From contig JAGBCB010000018.1 of assembly GCA_017938145.1 (NCBI GenBank), positions 1 through 64,000 of the forward strand: 64,000 nucleotides of DNA, given 5' to 3'. Below, piece by piece: positions 24,166-33,411 of the stretch (position 1 is its first letter; the number at the start of each line of letters is the position of its first letter). The position numbers were made by a program, and so were the translations under genes. The notes below the pieces were generated by a model. That model was not told the origin of the DNA, searched no databases, and saw only the letters and a program-made list of their open reading frames with translations. The DNA is from Lachnospiraceae bacterium (lineage in GTDB: Bacteria > Bacillota > Clostridia > Lachnospirales > Lachnospiraceae).

Positions 24166-24663
24166 TCACTCTGTAATCTCGTAACGCACATCATTGCAGG
24201 CAGATGTCAGCTGTTGAAATTCTCCGTTACTGTCTGCATAGTACGGAACGGCAAGAAATTGTAATTCATACGTTCCCACTGCCAGTGTATCACCGGGAAC
24301 CCATACCACACACTGGCCGGAGGGAATCAGATTGGTTTCAAACACCACATCCTCTTTTTCTTTATCCGTAATAATGTACTTTATCAGAAAATCTTCATTC
24401 TCCGGTAGGTTTTCCAGTGCCACAGTGCTTGTGGAAGACAATGTTGCATCCACATAGCCTGCAAAGAACACATTTCTGCCAGACAATGGATTTTCCGATT
24501 TAACCGCTTCGCTCTTATCCTGTGAACGTTCATCAATCACAAATACGGTACCTTTCGCTTCCTGCCCTGTCTGCTTTTCTTTGGAAGAACATGCCGTTAA
24601 TGCCAGTGATAAAACCAGAAAAGCAAACAGCACACCGCTTTTCATCTGTCTCTTTGTAATCAT
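24166..24663 (-). CDS. Lipoprotein, 165 aa
   Basis: The lipobox LALTACSS follows a short hydrophobic signal, so the Cys is expected to be lipidated and held on the outer membrane face. Start set at the ATG of MITKRQMKSGVLF with GGGGAT upstream; the ORF's TTG two codons earlier overlaps the previous stop. The mature domain reads as an Ig-like beta domain (VALENLPENEDFLIKYIITD...TYELQFLAVPYY). Second gene of the surface operon. Confidence 0.7.
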   Translation of the reverse strand: MITKRQMKSGVLFAFLVLSLALTACSSKEKQTGQEAKGTVFVIDERSQDKSEAVKSENPLSGRNVFFAGYVDATLSSTSTVALENLPENEDFLIKYIITDKEKEDVVFETNLIPSGQCVVWVPGDTLAVGTYELQFLAVPYYADSNGEFQQLTSACNDVRYEITE

Positions 24664-24665
24664 CC

Positions 24666-26444
24666 TCAATCCCCGCTTTCTGTACTTACTTCAACTTTTA
24701 CATCAAAAGATCCTTCCCATTCTCCAACTGTTGCAGTAGCAGTCAGTGTAAATGTCCCGAAACCCTGATATGTGCCATCTTCTTTCTTTGTTGCTTCTGC
24801 ACTTTCCTTCGTCCATTCCGCACAGTTATTTCTTACCGTAACCTCTACCGTTTCTCCCTGCACATTGGATAATGTAAAAACAGATGGAACAGAAAGTGTA
24901 AGCACTCCATTCTCCGGTAATACATACGTTACCGTATACACTACTTCTGCCGTCATATACTCCGGATTTGTTTCATCAATTTCCAGTTCCACTTCCACCG
25001 GAAGAACCACCTTGTATTCCGGCGTTACTTCCGCCGTTTCCTTGGTTCTTGTAAACTTCATCATATACACATCTGAATTGGTCTTGTCCGCTGATACCAG
25101 TACCGCCAAATCAAGTACTTCATCCTCCCCGTTATCATAGGTACTGGCATTACTTCCGTCCGGAAGCTTTGTCACAGCATTCTCATAAGTCCATGTATAT
25201 GTCCCACTGGAATAATCCTCGGCAGTAAACTGTGCCAATACTTTACCGATTGGCATATCCCAGTTTAATTCCTCTACAGGACTTAAAGACAACTGATACA
25301 CGGTTTCCGGTTCAAAGCTCTTGACTAACTCTCCTGTTTCTGTAAGGTGGTTGCGACACACATTAACCGGCATCATCATGGCATACCACCCGGAAAGCGT
25401 TACTCCATTCCCCATTTCGACTACAGAAAAGGTACTGTCGTTTAGTGCAACATACCCACCTTCGGAATCTTCGATAGAATCCACCGTTACAAAGCCAGCT
25501 TCCGGAAACTTCACTCTGGAAAGATTACTGCAGCCATATACCGTTTCCTCACACCCTGCTACAGAACCCATATCCCAAGTAGATAAATCCAATGTTTCCA
25601 AACTGCTACAGTCATAAAAGGTCCGTGTCATATACTGGACCTTCGACGTATTCCAGCCGGACACATCCAGCGTTTCTAAGCTGCTGCACCCATTAAAGAC
25701 ACTTTTCAGCGTTGTAATTCCGCTAAGACTCCAATTTGGAAGTTCCAGCTCCGTTAAGCTGCTGCAATCCTGAAACATGGCAATCATCCCTTTTAATGAT
25801 GGCATTGTCCAGCCATCCAGACACAGAGAAGTAAGTCCGGTACATCCTTGAAACATATTTCCGGCATATTCCACCGCATCCGTATTCCATGAGGACAAAT
25901 CAAGTTTTATTAATGCCGAACAATTCTGAAACATCTGGCTCATATCATCCACCATATCTGTATCAAACACTGTTGCATCCAGTTCCTTTAATGATTCGCA
26001 CCCATAAAACATCCACCGCATATCCGTTACCCCGGAAGAATCGAAGCGTTCTCCAAAGCTAATGGCCGTGGCATTTGTCATGTTATAGAACATTCCATAA
26101 CAATTTGACGGCAGCACACAGTTGGCATCAATGGCAGTCACCCTGTCCCGGTACTCATGCCATCCCCAATCCGTATAAGAACTTACCCGCTCCTTAGAAC
26201 CATTTCCGGAAATATGCAGAACACCCTTTCCGTCAATGTACCACTCAAGCCCCATGGTAGTTCCCGATGCAATATTCTCCGCATTGACTGTCATTCGCAC
26301 CGTTACCCCATAGGTTGTTGTCTGGCTGCTATCCGCTTCCTCTGCGAGCACTACCGCAAGCGGGACATTACAGAATGCCATCAAGCCTGCCATAGTCAAA
26401 GCCACCAGATGTTTTGCATTTCTTTTTAAAGCACTTTTAAACAT
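24666..26444 (-). CDS. BspA-like leucine-rich-repeat surface adhesin 1
   Basis: 592 residues. The signal peptide (MFKSALKRNAKHLVALTMAG) is followed by ~10 repeats of the DUF285/BspA type: a phrase like CSSLETLDVSGWNTSKVQYMTRTFYD recurs about every 23 residues from residue ~110 to ~320. The C-terminal ~250 residues form beta-rich domains (YKVVLPVEVELEID, VSTESGD end). BspA-type proteins bind host or cell-surface ligands. No LPXTG anchor is visible. It leads the surface operon directly behind promoter copy 2, and a paralogue lies in the secretion operon. Confidence 0.85.
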   Translation of the reverse strand: MFKSALKRNAKHLVALTMAGLMAFCNVPLAVVLAEEADSSQTTTYGVTVRMTVNAENIASGTTMGLEWYIDGKGVLHISGNGSKERVSSYTDWGWHEYRDRVTAIDANCVLPSNCYGMFYNMTNATAISFGERFDSSGVTDMRWMFYGCESLKELDATVFDTDMVDDMSQMFQNCSALIKLDLSSWNTDAVEYAGNMFQGCTGLTSLCLDGWTMPSLKGMIAMFQDCSSLTELELPNWSLSGITTLKSVFNGCSSLETLDVSGWNTSKVQYMTRTFYDCSSLETLDLSTWDMGSVAGCEETVYGCSNLSRVKFPEAGFVTVDSIEDSEGGYVALNDSTFSVVEMGNGVTLSGWYAMMMPVNVCRNHLTETGELVKSFEPETVYQLSLSPVEELNWDMPIGKVLAQFTAEDYSSGTYTWTYENAVTKLPDGSNASTYDNGEDEVLDLAVLVSADKTNSDVYMMKFTRTKETAEVTPEYKVVLPVEVELEIDETNPEYMTAEVVYTVTYVLPENGVLTLSVPSVFTLSNVQGETVEVTVRNNCAEWTKESAEATKKEDGTYQGFGTFTLTATATVGEWEGSFDVKVEVSTESGD

Positions 26445-26494
26445 TTTTCATTTACCTCCATTCTCACAGTTTGTTGTTCTGTGCTTCTACGGAA

Positions 26495-26524
26495 GTATAG
26501 AGGGAAAATATTGATATCTGCTCA
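26495..26524 (-). promoter_or_regulatory. Element-specific promoter, copy 2 (surface operon)
   Basis: TGAGCA-N10-TTTTCCCTC-TATACT on the minus strand, between virB4 and the BspA-like gene. It makes the surface operon a separate unit from the secretion operon. Confidence 0.8.
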
Positions 26525-26540
26525 TAAAATATCTAAAATT

Positions 26541-29090
26541 TTAACCTGCCTCCAATAATTTTGCCCTTGCTCTCCGTTCCGCTTCCTCATATTCCTTAAT
26601 TTCCTTCATACTTGAGGTCAGGCAACGATAAATGCTGTTATTCTTTGGAAATACCGAATGAAAGCCTACGCAATTGCTTCCGGTGTAAATCAGTCCCTGT
26701 CCCTTTGGAGCAGAGGTTATGGTCGCCACCTGGCTGTCTGACAAGTTAAGAAGCGTCCGAAGGTTTTCCCGGTCAAGCGGTGCTTGATTTAACATCTGGA
26801 TAAAGTTGCAGTTCGACAACATGGTTCTGCATGTGGTAGACTTAAGCAAATCCTCTATGTTCTGACTGATACCTGTCGGTACACCACCATATTTTCTTGC
26901 ACGTTTAAAAATCGTGGATAATGTCACAGCTGTACTTTCATCCAAGAACAGCAGATGACATTCATCCACCCAGAACCATGTATTTCTGCCACGTTTCCGG
27001 TTCTCAAACAATGTATTCTGAATGCTGTCCAGAATAATCAGCATAGCCAACGGCTTAAGCTTCTCTCCCACATCCTTGATATCATAAACTACAAAGCGGT
27101 TCTTCGTATCCACGTTGCTCTGAAAACCAAATACATTCAGTGAACCATTTCCTGTATAAAGCCGGAGCGCATAGGCCAGTTCCCTTGCTTCCGGCTCGGT
27201 TCTCCTTGAAAATGCCACCTGTAAATCTGTAAGCGTCGGCATCAGCTCCGGCGGAATCGGCTGTAATACACCGTCCTTCATAAATGGTGCATACAGACTA
27301 TGTACACATTCATCTATAATGGTTTCCTGAATGGAACTAAGCCCAAATGGAGACTTGATGATAGTTTCCATCAACCGCAAAATAAAGGCTGCCTTACCAA
27401 GTACAGGATTGACCGGAATTTCACATTCCTCTTCGTCATTTTCGTTATACTCATAGTCCGGGGTAATCGCCAAAGGATTGATATGCCATTTGCCACCCGG
27501 CATAATTTTAATCACTTCGCCACCAATCAATTTTGCCAGTGGCGAATACTCCGATTCCGGATCAATGACAATGCATTTGGCATTACTGCCAAGCAAAACA
27601 TTTAACATTTCCACCTTTGCCGTAAACGACTTACCCGAACCCGGTGTTCCAAGGATAAATCCGTTAAAATTCTGTGTTTGTAATCGGTCATACAGAATCA
27701 GGTTACGGCTTGCCAGATTCATGGAATAATGGATACCACCGGAATCCGACAGCTCCATGGCAGAAAACGGCATACAAGCACAGGTTAAGGAAGAGGATTT
27801 TAATGTCCGCTTCATCTTCTTTGGCAGTGCATTATAAAGCAATGGCAAGGTTGCCTGAAAGCCCTCCTCCTGCATTTCCTCCATCACATGAATACCAACT
27901 ACATTCGACTGGCAGATGGTTGTTAAGTTTTCCGTATATTCCCGGAGCTTGTCCTTACTGTCTGCCCAAAATACCACCGTATGTACTGTTTTAAACAGCT
28001 TTTCATCATTCTCAATCATTTCCTCCCGGAGTTCCTGTGCTTTCTGCACCTTTTCCTCCGTTTCCAGAGAAATCATATCCTCCGGCAGATTCTGATTCAG
28101 TAATGCCCTGCGCTCCTCTATCTTCTGGTTCCTTGCTAGCCGAATATTTTTGTTGACTATCCGGTTTGCTTCCATGGTCGGTATTGGCTGGATATTCATG
28201 GTGGAAATCATGTTAAACGGTACATCAGTCAGCTTAATAAAGAAATCATCCGGCAGACTGGATGGATAAGCATCAATCCTCATAGCGCATACATAAGTTT
28301 TGCCAAACATCATATACCGTGGAAATACACGGACAGAGCTTGGACACACCACATCTTTAACAGACAGCCCCATGCCACGGATATTGTCTAAATCAAAGGA
28401 CGAAATCTCCTGCATTCTTCCCAACTCATCCGGTACTCTGGTATGGGTTAAAAATTCGCCCTGGTTATCAATGTTATGTAAATCATGCAGAATCTCCAAC
28501 CGCTTTTCCATTTCCATGGGTACCGCCACAGAGCCAACCTTTTTAAAGCTTTTTGCCACCTCACGGTCAATCCGGTGATTGAACATTTCCACCGCTTTTT
28601 TATAAGAATTGGTGTGAACCCCCATGGTAAGAAATTTTAGTTTTTCCAGACCATTCCGTCCTTCCTTCATGCGGTCAATGATAATCTCATTCATTTCCCG
28701 CCGAAGATAATCCAGTTCATCCCCTGTTTCCTTCATCAAAGCCTTTGCTTTAAATTCTTCCAGATTCACATTCCGGTTAAATACCGAAATGGCACACTCG
28801 CAATTTGCCCCAATGGAATTAAAAAAAGAACGAAGCTCAATAAAGATGGACTGCTGGCATTCCTCGGTTTCCGTCTGATAGTTGTTTTCTCCAATCAGGT
28901 ACATTCTTGTAAATAAGCCGGGATACGTTTCAATCAGGTTGTCTTTTTCATGTACCGCCGTAAACGGTACAATATCCTGTGCCGTCAGACAACATAAGTT
29001 AATGGGCGGTTTATAACCGCCTCCGGAGAAGCCCTTCCGTATTCCGTTTATCACATCCTGTCTACTGATTTTCCTTGCTGCTTCCCCCAA
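26541..29090 (-). CDS. virB4: VirB4 family conjugation ATPase
   Basis: 849 residues. Walker A GTPGSGKSFTAK near residue 490 and Walker B WFWVDECHLLF near residue 705 are intact, followed by SQNIEDLL and the NQAPLDRENLRTLLNL C-terminal phrase. VirB4 energises assembly of the transfer channel at the inner face of the membrane. The N-terminal ~400 residues are the family's TraC-like domain. The start is a TTG with GAGGTGATGGAGA upstream; no better in-frame start is near. Sits after the PrgI-like gene as in Tn916/Tn1549-type elements. Confidence 0.93.
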   Translation of the reverse strand: MGEAARKISRQDVINGIRKGFSGGGYKPPINLCCLTAQDIVPFTAVHEKDNLIETYPGLFTRMYLIGENNYQTETEECQQSIFIELRSFFNSIGANCECAISVFNRNVNLEEFKAKALMKETGDELDYLRREMNEIIIDRMKEGRNGLEKLKFLTMGVHTNSYKKAVEMFNHRIDREVAKSFKKVGSVAVPMEMEKRLEILHDLHNIDNQGEFLTHTRVPDELGRMQEISSFDLDNIRGMGLSVKDVVCPSSVRVFPRYMMFGKTYVCAMRIDAYPSSLPDDFFIKLTDVPFNMISTMNIQPIPTMEANRIVNKNIRLARNQKIEERRALLNQNLPEDMISLETEEKVQKAQELREEMIENDEKLFKTVHTVVFWADSKDKLREYTENLTTICQSNVVGIHVMEEMQEEGFQATLPLLYNALPKKMKRTLKSSSLTCACMPFSAMELSDSGGIHYSMNLASRNLILYDRLQTQNFNGFILGTPGSGKSFTAKVEMLNVLLGSNAKCIVIDPESEYSPLAKLIGGEVIKIMPGGKWHINPLAITPDYEYNENDEEECEIPVNPVLGKAAFILRLMETIIKSPFGLSSIQETIIDECVHSLYAPFMKDGVLQPIPPELMPTLTDLQVAFSRRTEPEARELAYALRLYTGNGSLNVFGFQSNVDTKNRFVVYDIKDVGEKLKPLAMLIILDSIQNTLFENRKRGRNTWFWVDECHLLFLDESTAVTLSTIFKRARKYGGVPTGISQNIEDLLKSTTCRTMLSNCNFIQMLNQAPLDRENLRTLLNLSDSQVATITSAPKGQGLIYTGSNCVGFHSVFPKNNSIYRCLTSSMKEIKEYEEAERRARAKLLEAG

Positions 29091-29096
29091 TCTCCA

Positions 29097-29438
29097 TCAC
29101 CTCTTTTCTCTCTGCCTGGCATATTCACGGTTCAATAACGCAAAGTACCGGTTTCTGGTACGGTAATTTCTCTGCTGGTTTTTGTAATACTTTTCTTTCA
29201 GCTTCTTAAAGATAAGCTGCTCTGCATCCAGCCCATACTTGCTGTACCATCCAAGCATGCCAAACACTGCCAGAAACGGCATAGTACAAAGCAGTGTCCA
29301 AAACAAATCATTTACCATTAGATAAAACACCACCACGCAAGCAACGATAATACCACCGCATACCGCCTGCCTTGGATTAAACCGGCCAATAATCTTATGG
29401 TCGCTCTCAATTTCTTTTTCGATTGGCATAATCAGCAT
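29097..29438 (-). CDS. PrgI-like membrane protein of the transfer channel
   Basis: Start at MLIMPIEKEIESDHKIIGRF with AAAGGAAA upstream. Two adjacent membrane helices (AVCGGIIVACVVVFYLMV, WTLLCTMPFLAVFGMLGWY) are followed by a basic cytoplasmic tail (KKLKEKYYKNQQRNYRTRNR). Size, topology and position directly before virB4 match PrgI/TcpE-type VirB3-like subunits. Six bases separate it from virB4. Confidence 0.8.
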   Translation of the reverse strand: MLIMPIEKEIESDHKIIGRFNPRQAVCGGIIVACVVVFYLMVNDLFWTLLCTMPFLAVFGMLGWYSKYGLDAEQLIFKKLKEKYYKNQQRNYRTRNRYFALLNREYARQREKR

Positions 29439-29455
29439 AATAATTTCCTTTCTTA

Positions 29456-30532
29456 TCATCCTGCTCCGCACAGTGTCTTTGCCATGGACTGTGCTTTCAG
29501 CACCAATCCCACCTGTGCAAAAGACACCACAAGCAAATCTTTTACACCTACCACAAATTCATCAAAACTGCCATTTAGCGTGTTTTTCAGAATGGATAAT
29601 GACACACCGGAGCTAAGACTCATGATGAATACAATAATTGCACCGGAAATAGACAAAGCCAGTACATTCTTGATAAACCGTGAACCGCCACCCTGCCCAA
29701 AGTGGTCGATTCCGGTGGCATCCGCAAAGGCAACCGGAGAAAATGTAGACAAAATCACTATCTCAAATGCCCTGGACCAGCAAATCACGTTAGTAACAAT
29801 ACTGACTGCCCACATGGATAAGGATGGAAGCATTAGTTGCAAGTACACACCTAATGCGGCAATAAATTCCATCAGTCCTGAAAACAAACCATCATCCTCT
29901 GACCTGCACTGTTCATAGGCAAGCTGCTTTACATCACTGATAAGAACCTCTGCCTCCCTTGCTGCTTCTGCATCACTACTTGTCAGACCCGCCGCTTTAA
30001 TTGCAAGACCGGTACCGATATTTGCAATCCCAAGGCAAATATCCTGTGCCTTGAATATCAGCACAATACAGGCACCAAACAAAGCCAGTTTTAATACTAA
30101 CTGTTCCGAAGTCATGTCCTGCTCCCGAATATTCATAAAGCTGGCAAAAAAGGTCAGCACACAAAAGCAGAAGGATATTCCGGTCAGGATATCATTCATG
30201 GAACGCAGCATTCTCGTATTGTTAATGGTATGTCCTGCAATACACAAGGTATCTTCCGAGAATGTCACAGACAGTAGCTCCGCCACCTTTTCCACCCTGC
30301 CCACATCACAGATATCATCAATTTGTTTCATGACATTCTTTGTCATACCATCCGCATTCTGCCATGTATCGCTTGCACAAAATACCACCATGCCAGACAA
30401 TAATGCCATTGCCAGTATTACTACACCCAACCGCTTTTTGTAGTAACGCATGGCGCAAATAAGATTTCTTACCCGCTTATTAGTATGGGCAGTTATGCCA
30501 ACTGCACAACTGCCCCTCACTGTCGCCACCAT
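29456..30532 (-). CDS. VirB6/TrbL-like polytopic channel protein
   Basis: About six membrane helices (VVILAMALLSGMVVF, ISFCFCVLTFFASF, LALFGACIVLIF, AVSIVTNVICW, ALSISGAIIVFIMSLSSG and a reentrant region near VLILSTFSPVAFADA). The phrase FEIVILSTFSPVAFADATG is typical of TrbL/VirB6 relatives in Gram-positive conjugative elements. No Shine-Dalgarno precedes the first ATG, which is 4 bases after the pilin-like gene; MRYYKKRLGVVIL, 27 codons in, may be the true start. It would line the channel through the membrane. Confidence 0.8.
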   Translation of the reverse strand: MVATVRGSCAVGITAHTNKRVRNLICAMRYYKKRLGVVILAMALLSGMVVFCASDTWQNADGMTKNVMKQIDDICDVGRVEKVAELLSVTFSEDTLCIAGHTINNTRMLRSMNDILTGISFCFCVLTFFASFMNIREQDMTSEQLVLKLALFGACIVLIFKAQDICLGIANIGTGLAIKAAGLTSSDAEAAREAEVLISDVKQLAYEQCRSEDDGLFSGLMEFIAALGVYLQLMLPSLSMWAVSIVTNVICWSRAFEIVILSTFSPVAFADATGIDHFGQGGGSRFIKNVLALSISGAIIVFIMSLSSGVSLSILKNTLNGSFDEFVVGVKDLLVVSFAQVGLVLKAQSMAKTLCGAG

Positions 30533-30535
30533 ATT

Positions 30536-30943
30536 TTATAAACCGCCAAAGAACTTTGTTCCAAGTGTCGTAGGGGTTGCACCAATCCATTTCAGCACGA
30601 TAATCGGACCAAATACCATAAGCGCACCGCCGATTACTTTCTTTACCGCCTTGGACGTAGCATTCTGATCTGTTCCATGGTCATCATCACCGGTCATGGT
30701 CTTTACAAATGCAACAATACCAAGAACCAGAAGGACAGCTCCTACCAGTTCCAGAACGCCAAAGGCCAAGGTTCCCACCTTGTTAATCAGTGTTTCCAGC
30801 TCATTCGCACAAAAAGCAATAGAACTTCCCAATAGTACCAAGGCCGATGCTCCGGCAAGCTTTCTCCTGTTTCGCATCACAGCCTCTTTTGCCTGCAACA
30901 TGGCATCCCATAAAAAACCAATACACTTTTTCATTTTCTTCAC
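30536..30943 (-). CDS. VirB2/TrbC-like (Maff2-type) small membrane protein
   Basis: 135 residues with a long positive leader (MRNRRKLAGASALVLLGSSIAFCANE), then a helix AFGVLELVGAVLLVLGIVAFV, an acidic loop MTGDDDHGTDQ, and a second helix VIGGALMVFGPIIVLKWIG. Long leader plus two helices separated by a short loop is the VirB2 pilin pattern, and the place just before the VirB6-like gene agrees. GTG (30943) and ATG (30934) starts both have ribosome sites. Pilin function in Gram-positive systems is unproven. Confidence 0.65.
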   Translation of the reverse strand: MKKMKKCIGFLWDAMLQAKEAVMRNRRKLAGASALVLLGSSIAFCANELETLINKVGTLAFGVLELVGAVLLVLGIVAFVKTMTGDDDHGTDQNATSKAVKKVIGGALMVFGPIIVLKWIGATPTTLGTKFFGGL

Positions 30944-30957
30944 CTGTTCCTTTCAAT

Positions 30958-33408
30958 TTACTCATTTGCTCCTGTAACTACTTCGATTTTTACTTGAAGG
31001 TTTCCTTCCCATGCTCCGGCTTTTATCGGAGCGGACAACCGGAACACATCCGTTCCGGTCAGTGTTCCGTCCTCTTCCACTGTAATACCTGCTGTGTCAC
31101 TTCCCCATGAGCCGCTATATTTATCCGCTATAATTCCAAGTGTTTCTCCATATTCATTTTCCATAACGCAATCCATAGGAATACTGATAACTATAACGGC
31201 ATTTTCCGGAAGTACATAATTGACACTATACGGAACCTCTGCAAAAAGCTCTGTACTTTCTGCTTCCATCACTATGTAAGCTGGCAGAACAACCGTATAA
31301 GAAGGCTTAACTTCCTTACTGGTTCTATCGAACTTTAACGCATATACATAGCTGTACTCATCACTTACTCGGTGGATATTCTCTGTTGCAGAATCTGCCT
31401 CATTGTTGTAAGTGGCATAATCTACTCCTGCCGGAAGCACTGTTAATTCTCCGTTAAAAGTCCAGTTGTAATCGTCGGTTTCATAGTTGAAATCATAGGC
31501 AGAAAGGTCAATATTGTTAATAGCAATCTCTCTGTTGTAAGTATCCTCCGTTTCGCACAACACCTGCTGTAATACCACTTTCGGCTCGATACTATGAATC
31601 AGATTTCCGTACTCATCAAAGTAATTTCCGGTCACATACACCCGATGGATTTTACTGTACAGTCCTTCTGCATATCCGTCCGAATCCACTGTCATGGTAT
31701 CATCCTCATACAGTCCATATCTGACATCCGTGCCATCCGAAGCATAATGAAACTGACTCTTACTTAACGCTGGCATATAGATACGGTTCGGATAACACTC
31801 ATTAAAGGAAAATTTGTAATACTTCTGTGATGGATAATTGGCATCACCGGATGGGAGAAGCAATACATCCATGCTAGTGCAGTGATAAAACATAGCATTT
31901 CTGTCATTAGATGCTACATTTCCCATGTCAAAGTTAGAAATGTCCAGATATCTCATTCCGGTACAATTGGTAAACATTCCGTACATATCCTCCACATTAG
32001 AGGTATCAAAACCGGATAAATCTACGGTTTCCAGTGAAGTACAGCCGGAAAACAGATAGCTCATATCTGTAACAGCGGATGTATCAATTGCTCCAAACGC
32101 TACATCTTTAAGGCTTGTACAACTGGAAAATAAACTTACCATTGTAGTTACCTGGCTTGTATCAAAGTGTGAAATATCCACTTCATCTAAAGAAGCACAG
32201 CCTGCAAACACTTCATACATATTTTTAAGACTTGCTGTGTTCCATCCGGACATATCAATGCGTTCTAAGGAAGTACATCTTGCAACCATTCGATATAAGG
32301 AAGTGACATTCGATACATCCCAACTGGACAAATCCAGATATTTTAACGCTGAACAACCTTCGAACATACCGTAAGATGAGGAAGCGTAATTAGTTTTCTG
32401 TCCTAACTGCGTAACACCTGCGGTATTCCATCCGGAAACATTTAAGCTTTCTAAACCGGAACATCCGGTAAACATCAAATTCATAGAGGTTACATTATCG
32501 GTATTCCACAATGATAAATCCAAGCTTACCAAGGAAGTACAGTTATTAAACATATAATCCATGGATGTTGCTCCGGAAGTATCCCAGCCATTCATAGAGA
32601 TATATTCCAAAGAAGAGCAATCACGGAACATTCCTACTATCTTAGTAACATTAGAACTTACCAAATCATCCAGATATACTTCTTTCAGGTTGGTACAGGC
32701 ACTAAACATGTTCTGTACTGTCTGCAGATTACCCAAGGTACAGCCTCGTAAATCTACACTTTCAAACGTATCCATTTCATAAAACATGGCACTCATATCT
32801 GTAACATTGGAAAAGTCACAGCCTGCAAAGCTAACGTGTTTGGTATTCGGATAGGCCATGGAACCAAACAGATTACCAAGGTCTTCAAATTCAGAAAAAT
32901 CCCACATGCTAAAATCAATGGTTTCCAAGCTGGTATTACCGAACACATCAACCAAGGTTGCAGATTCGTAGACCCATAAACCGGAAGAATCAAAGTTTGG
33001 ACCATAGGTAACTTCCGTAAGATTCACCGCATTGGCAAATGCCCTGTAAAATGCAGTTCCTACCGCCGCATCCAGATGTACTTTTTTGATTTCTTCCAAG
33101 TAGTCCTGCCATCCGTATTCCGGTCTGGTACTTCCTATCTCATCACAGACTCCGGTAATTGTCAGCGTTCCTTCCGCATCAATTACCCAGTCCATGCCAT
33201 AACTTGTGCCGGAAGCAATATCCGTAGATTCCTCGGATATCACTGCAACACCAAGCGCACTACCTGTTGCCGTTTGCATTGTTAATGCACTTCCGCTTGC
33301 CGCCTGCGTCTGATTTATTTCTTCCTCGGCGAAAGTAACATCTATTGCCCTGTTGTGAAGCAACACCAGACACAGCACAAGCATTACAAAACTGATTTTC
33401 TTACACAT
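30958..33408 (-). CDS. BspA-like leucine-rich-repeat surface adhesin 2
   Basis: 816 residues with signal peptide (MCKKISFVMLVLCLVLLHNRA) and at least 15 DUF285/BspA repeats (C-x-x-L-x-x-L-D-L-S-x-W-x-T-x-x-V-x-x-M-x-x-M-F) between residues ~120 and ~510. The C-terminal half parallels adhesin 1, for example KPSYTVVLPAYIVME and TIKAGAWEGNLQVKIEVVTG. GGGGAGG lies before the start. It is inserted between VirD4-side and channel genes, so it is made together with the secretion machine and probably acts in mating-pair contact. Confidence 0.85.
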   Translation of the reverse strand: MCKKISFVMLVLCLVLLHNRAIDVTFAEEEINQTQAASGSALTMQTATGSALGVAVISEESTDIASGTSYGMDWVIDAEGTLTITGVCDEIGSTRPEYGWQDYLEEIKKVHLDAAVGTAFYRAFANAVNLTEVTYGPNFDSSGLWVYESATLVDVFGNTSLETIDFSMWDFSEFEDLGNLFGSMAYPNTKHVSFAGCDFSNVTDMSAMFYEMDTFESVDLRGCTLGNLQTVQNMFSACTNLKEVYLDDLVSSNVTKIVGMFRDCSSLEYISMNGWDTSGATSMDYMFNNCTSLVSLDLSLWNTDNVTSMNLMFTGCSGLESLNVSGWNTAGVTQLGQKTNYASSSYGMFEGCSALKYLDLSSWDVSNVTSLYRMVARCTSLERIDMSGWNTASLKNMYEVFAGCASLDEVDISHFDTSQVTTMVSLFSSCTSLKDVAFGAIDTSAVTDMSYLFSGCTSLETVDLSGFDTSNVEDMYGMFTNCTGMRYLDISNFDMGNVASNDRNAMFYHCTSMDVLLLPSGDANYPSQKYYKFSFNECYPNRIYMPALSKSQFHYASDGTDVRYGLYEDDTMTVDSDGYAEGLYSKIHRVYVTGNYFDEYGNLIHSIEPKVVLQQVLCETEDTYNREIAINNIDLSAYDFNYETDDYNWTFNGELTVLPAGVDYATYNNEADSATENIHRVSDEYSYVYALKFDRTSKEVKPSYTVVLPAYIVMEAESTELFAEVPYSVNYVLPENAVIVISIPMDCVMENEYGETLGIIADKYSGSWGSDTAGITVEEDGTLTGTDVFRLSAPIKAGAWEGNLQVKIEVVTGANE

Positions 33409-33411
33409 TTT

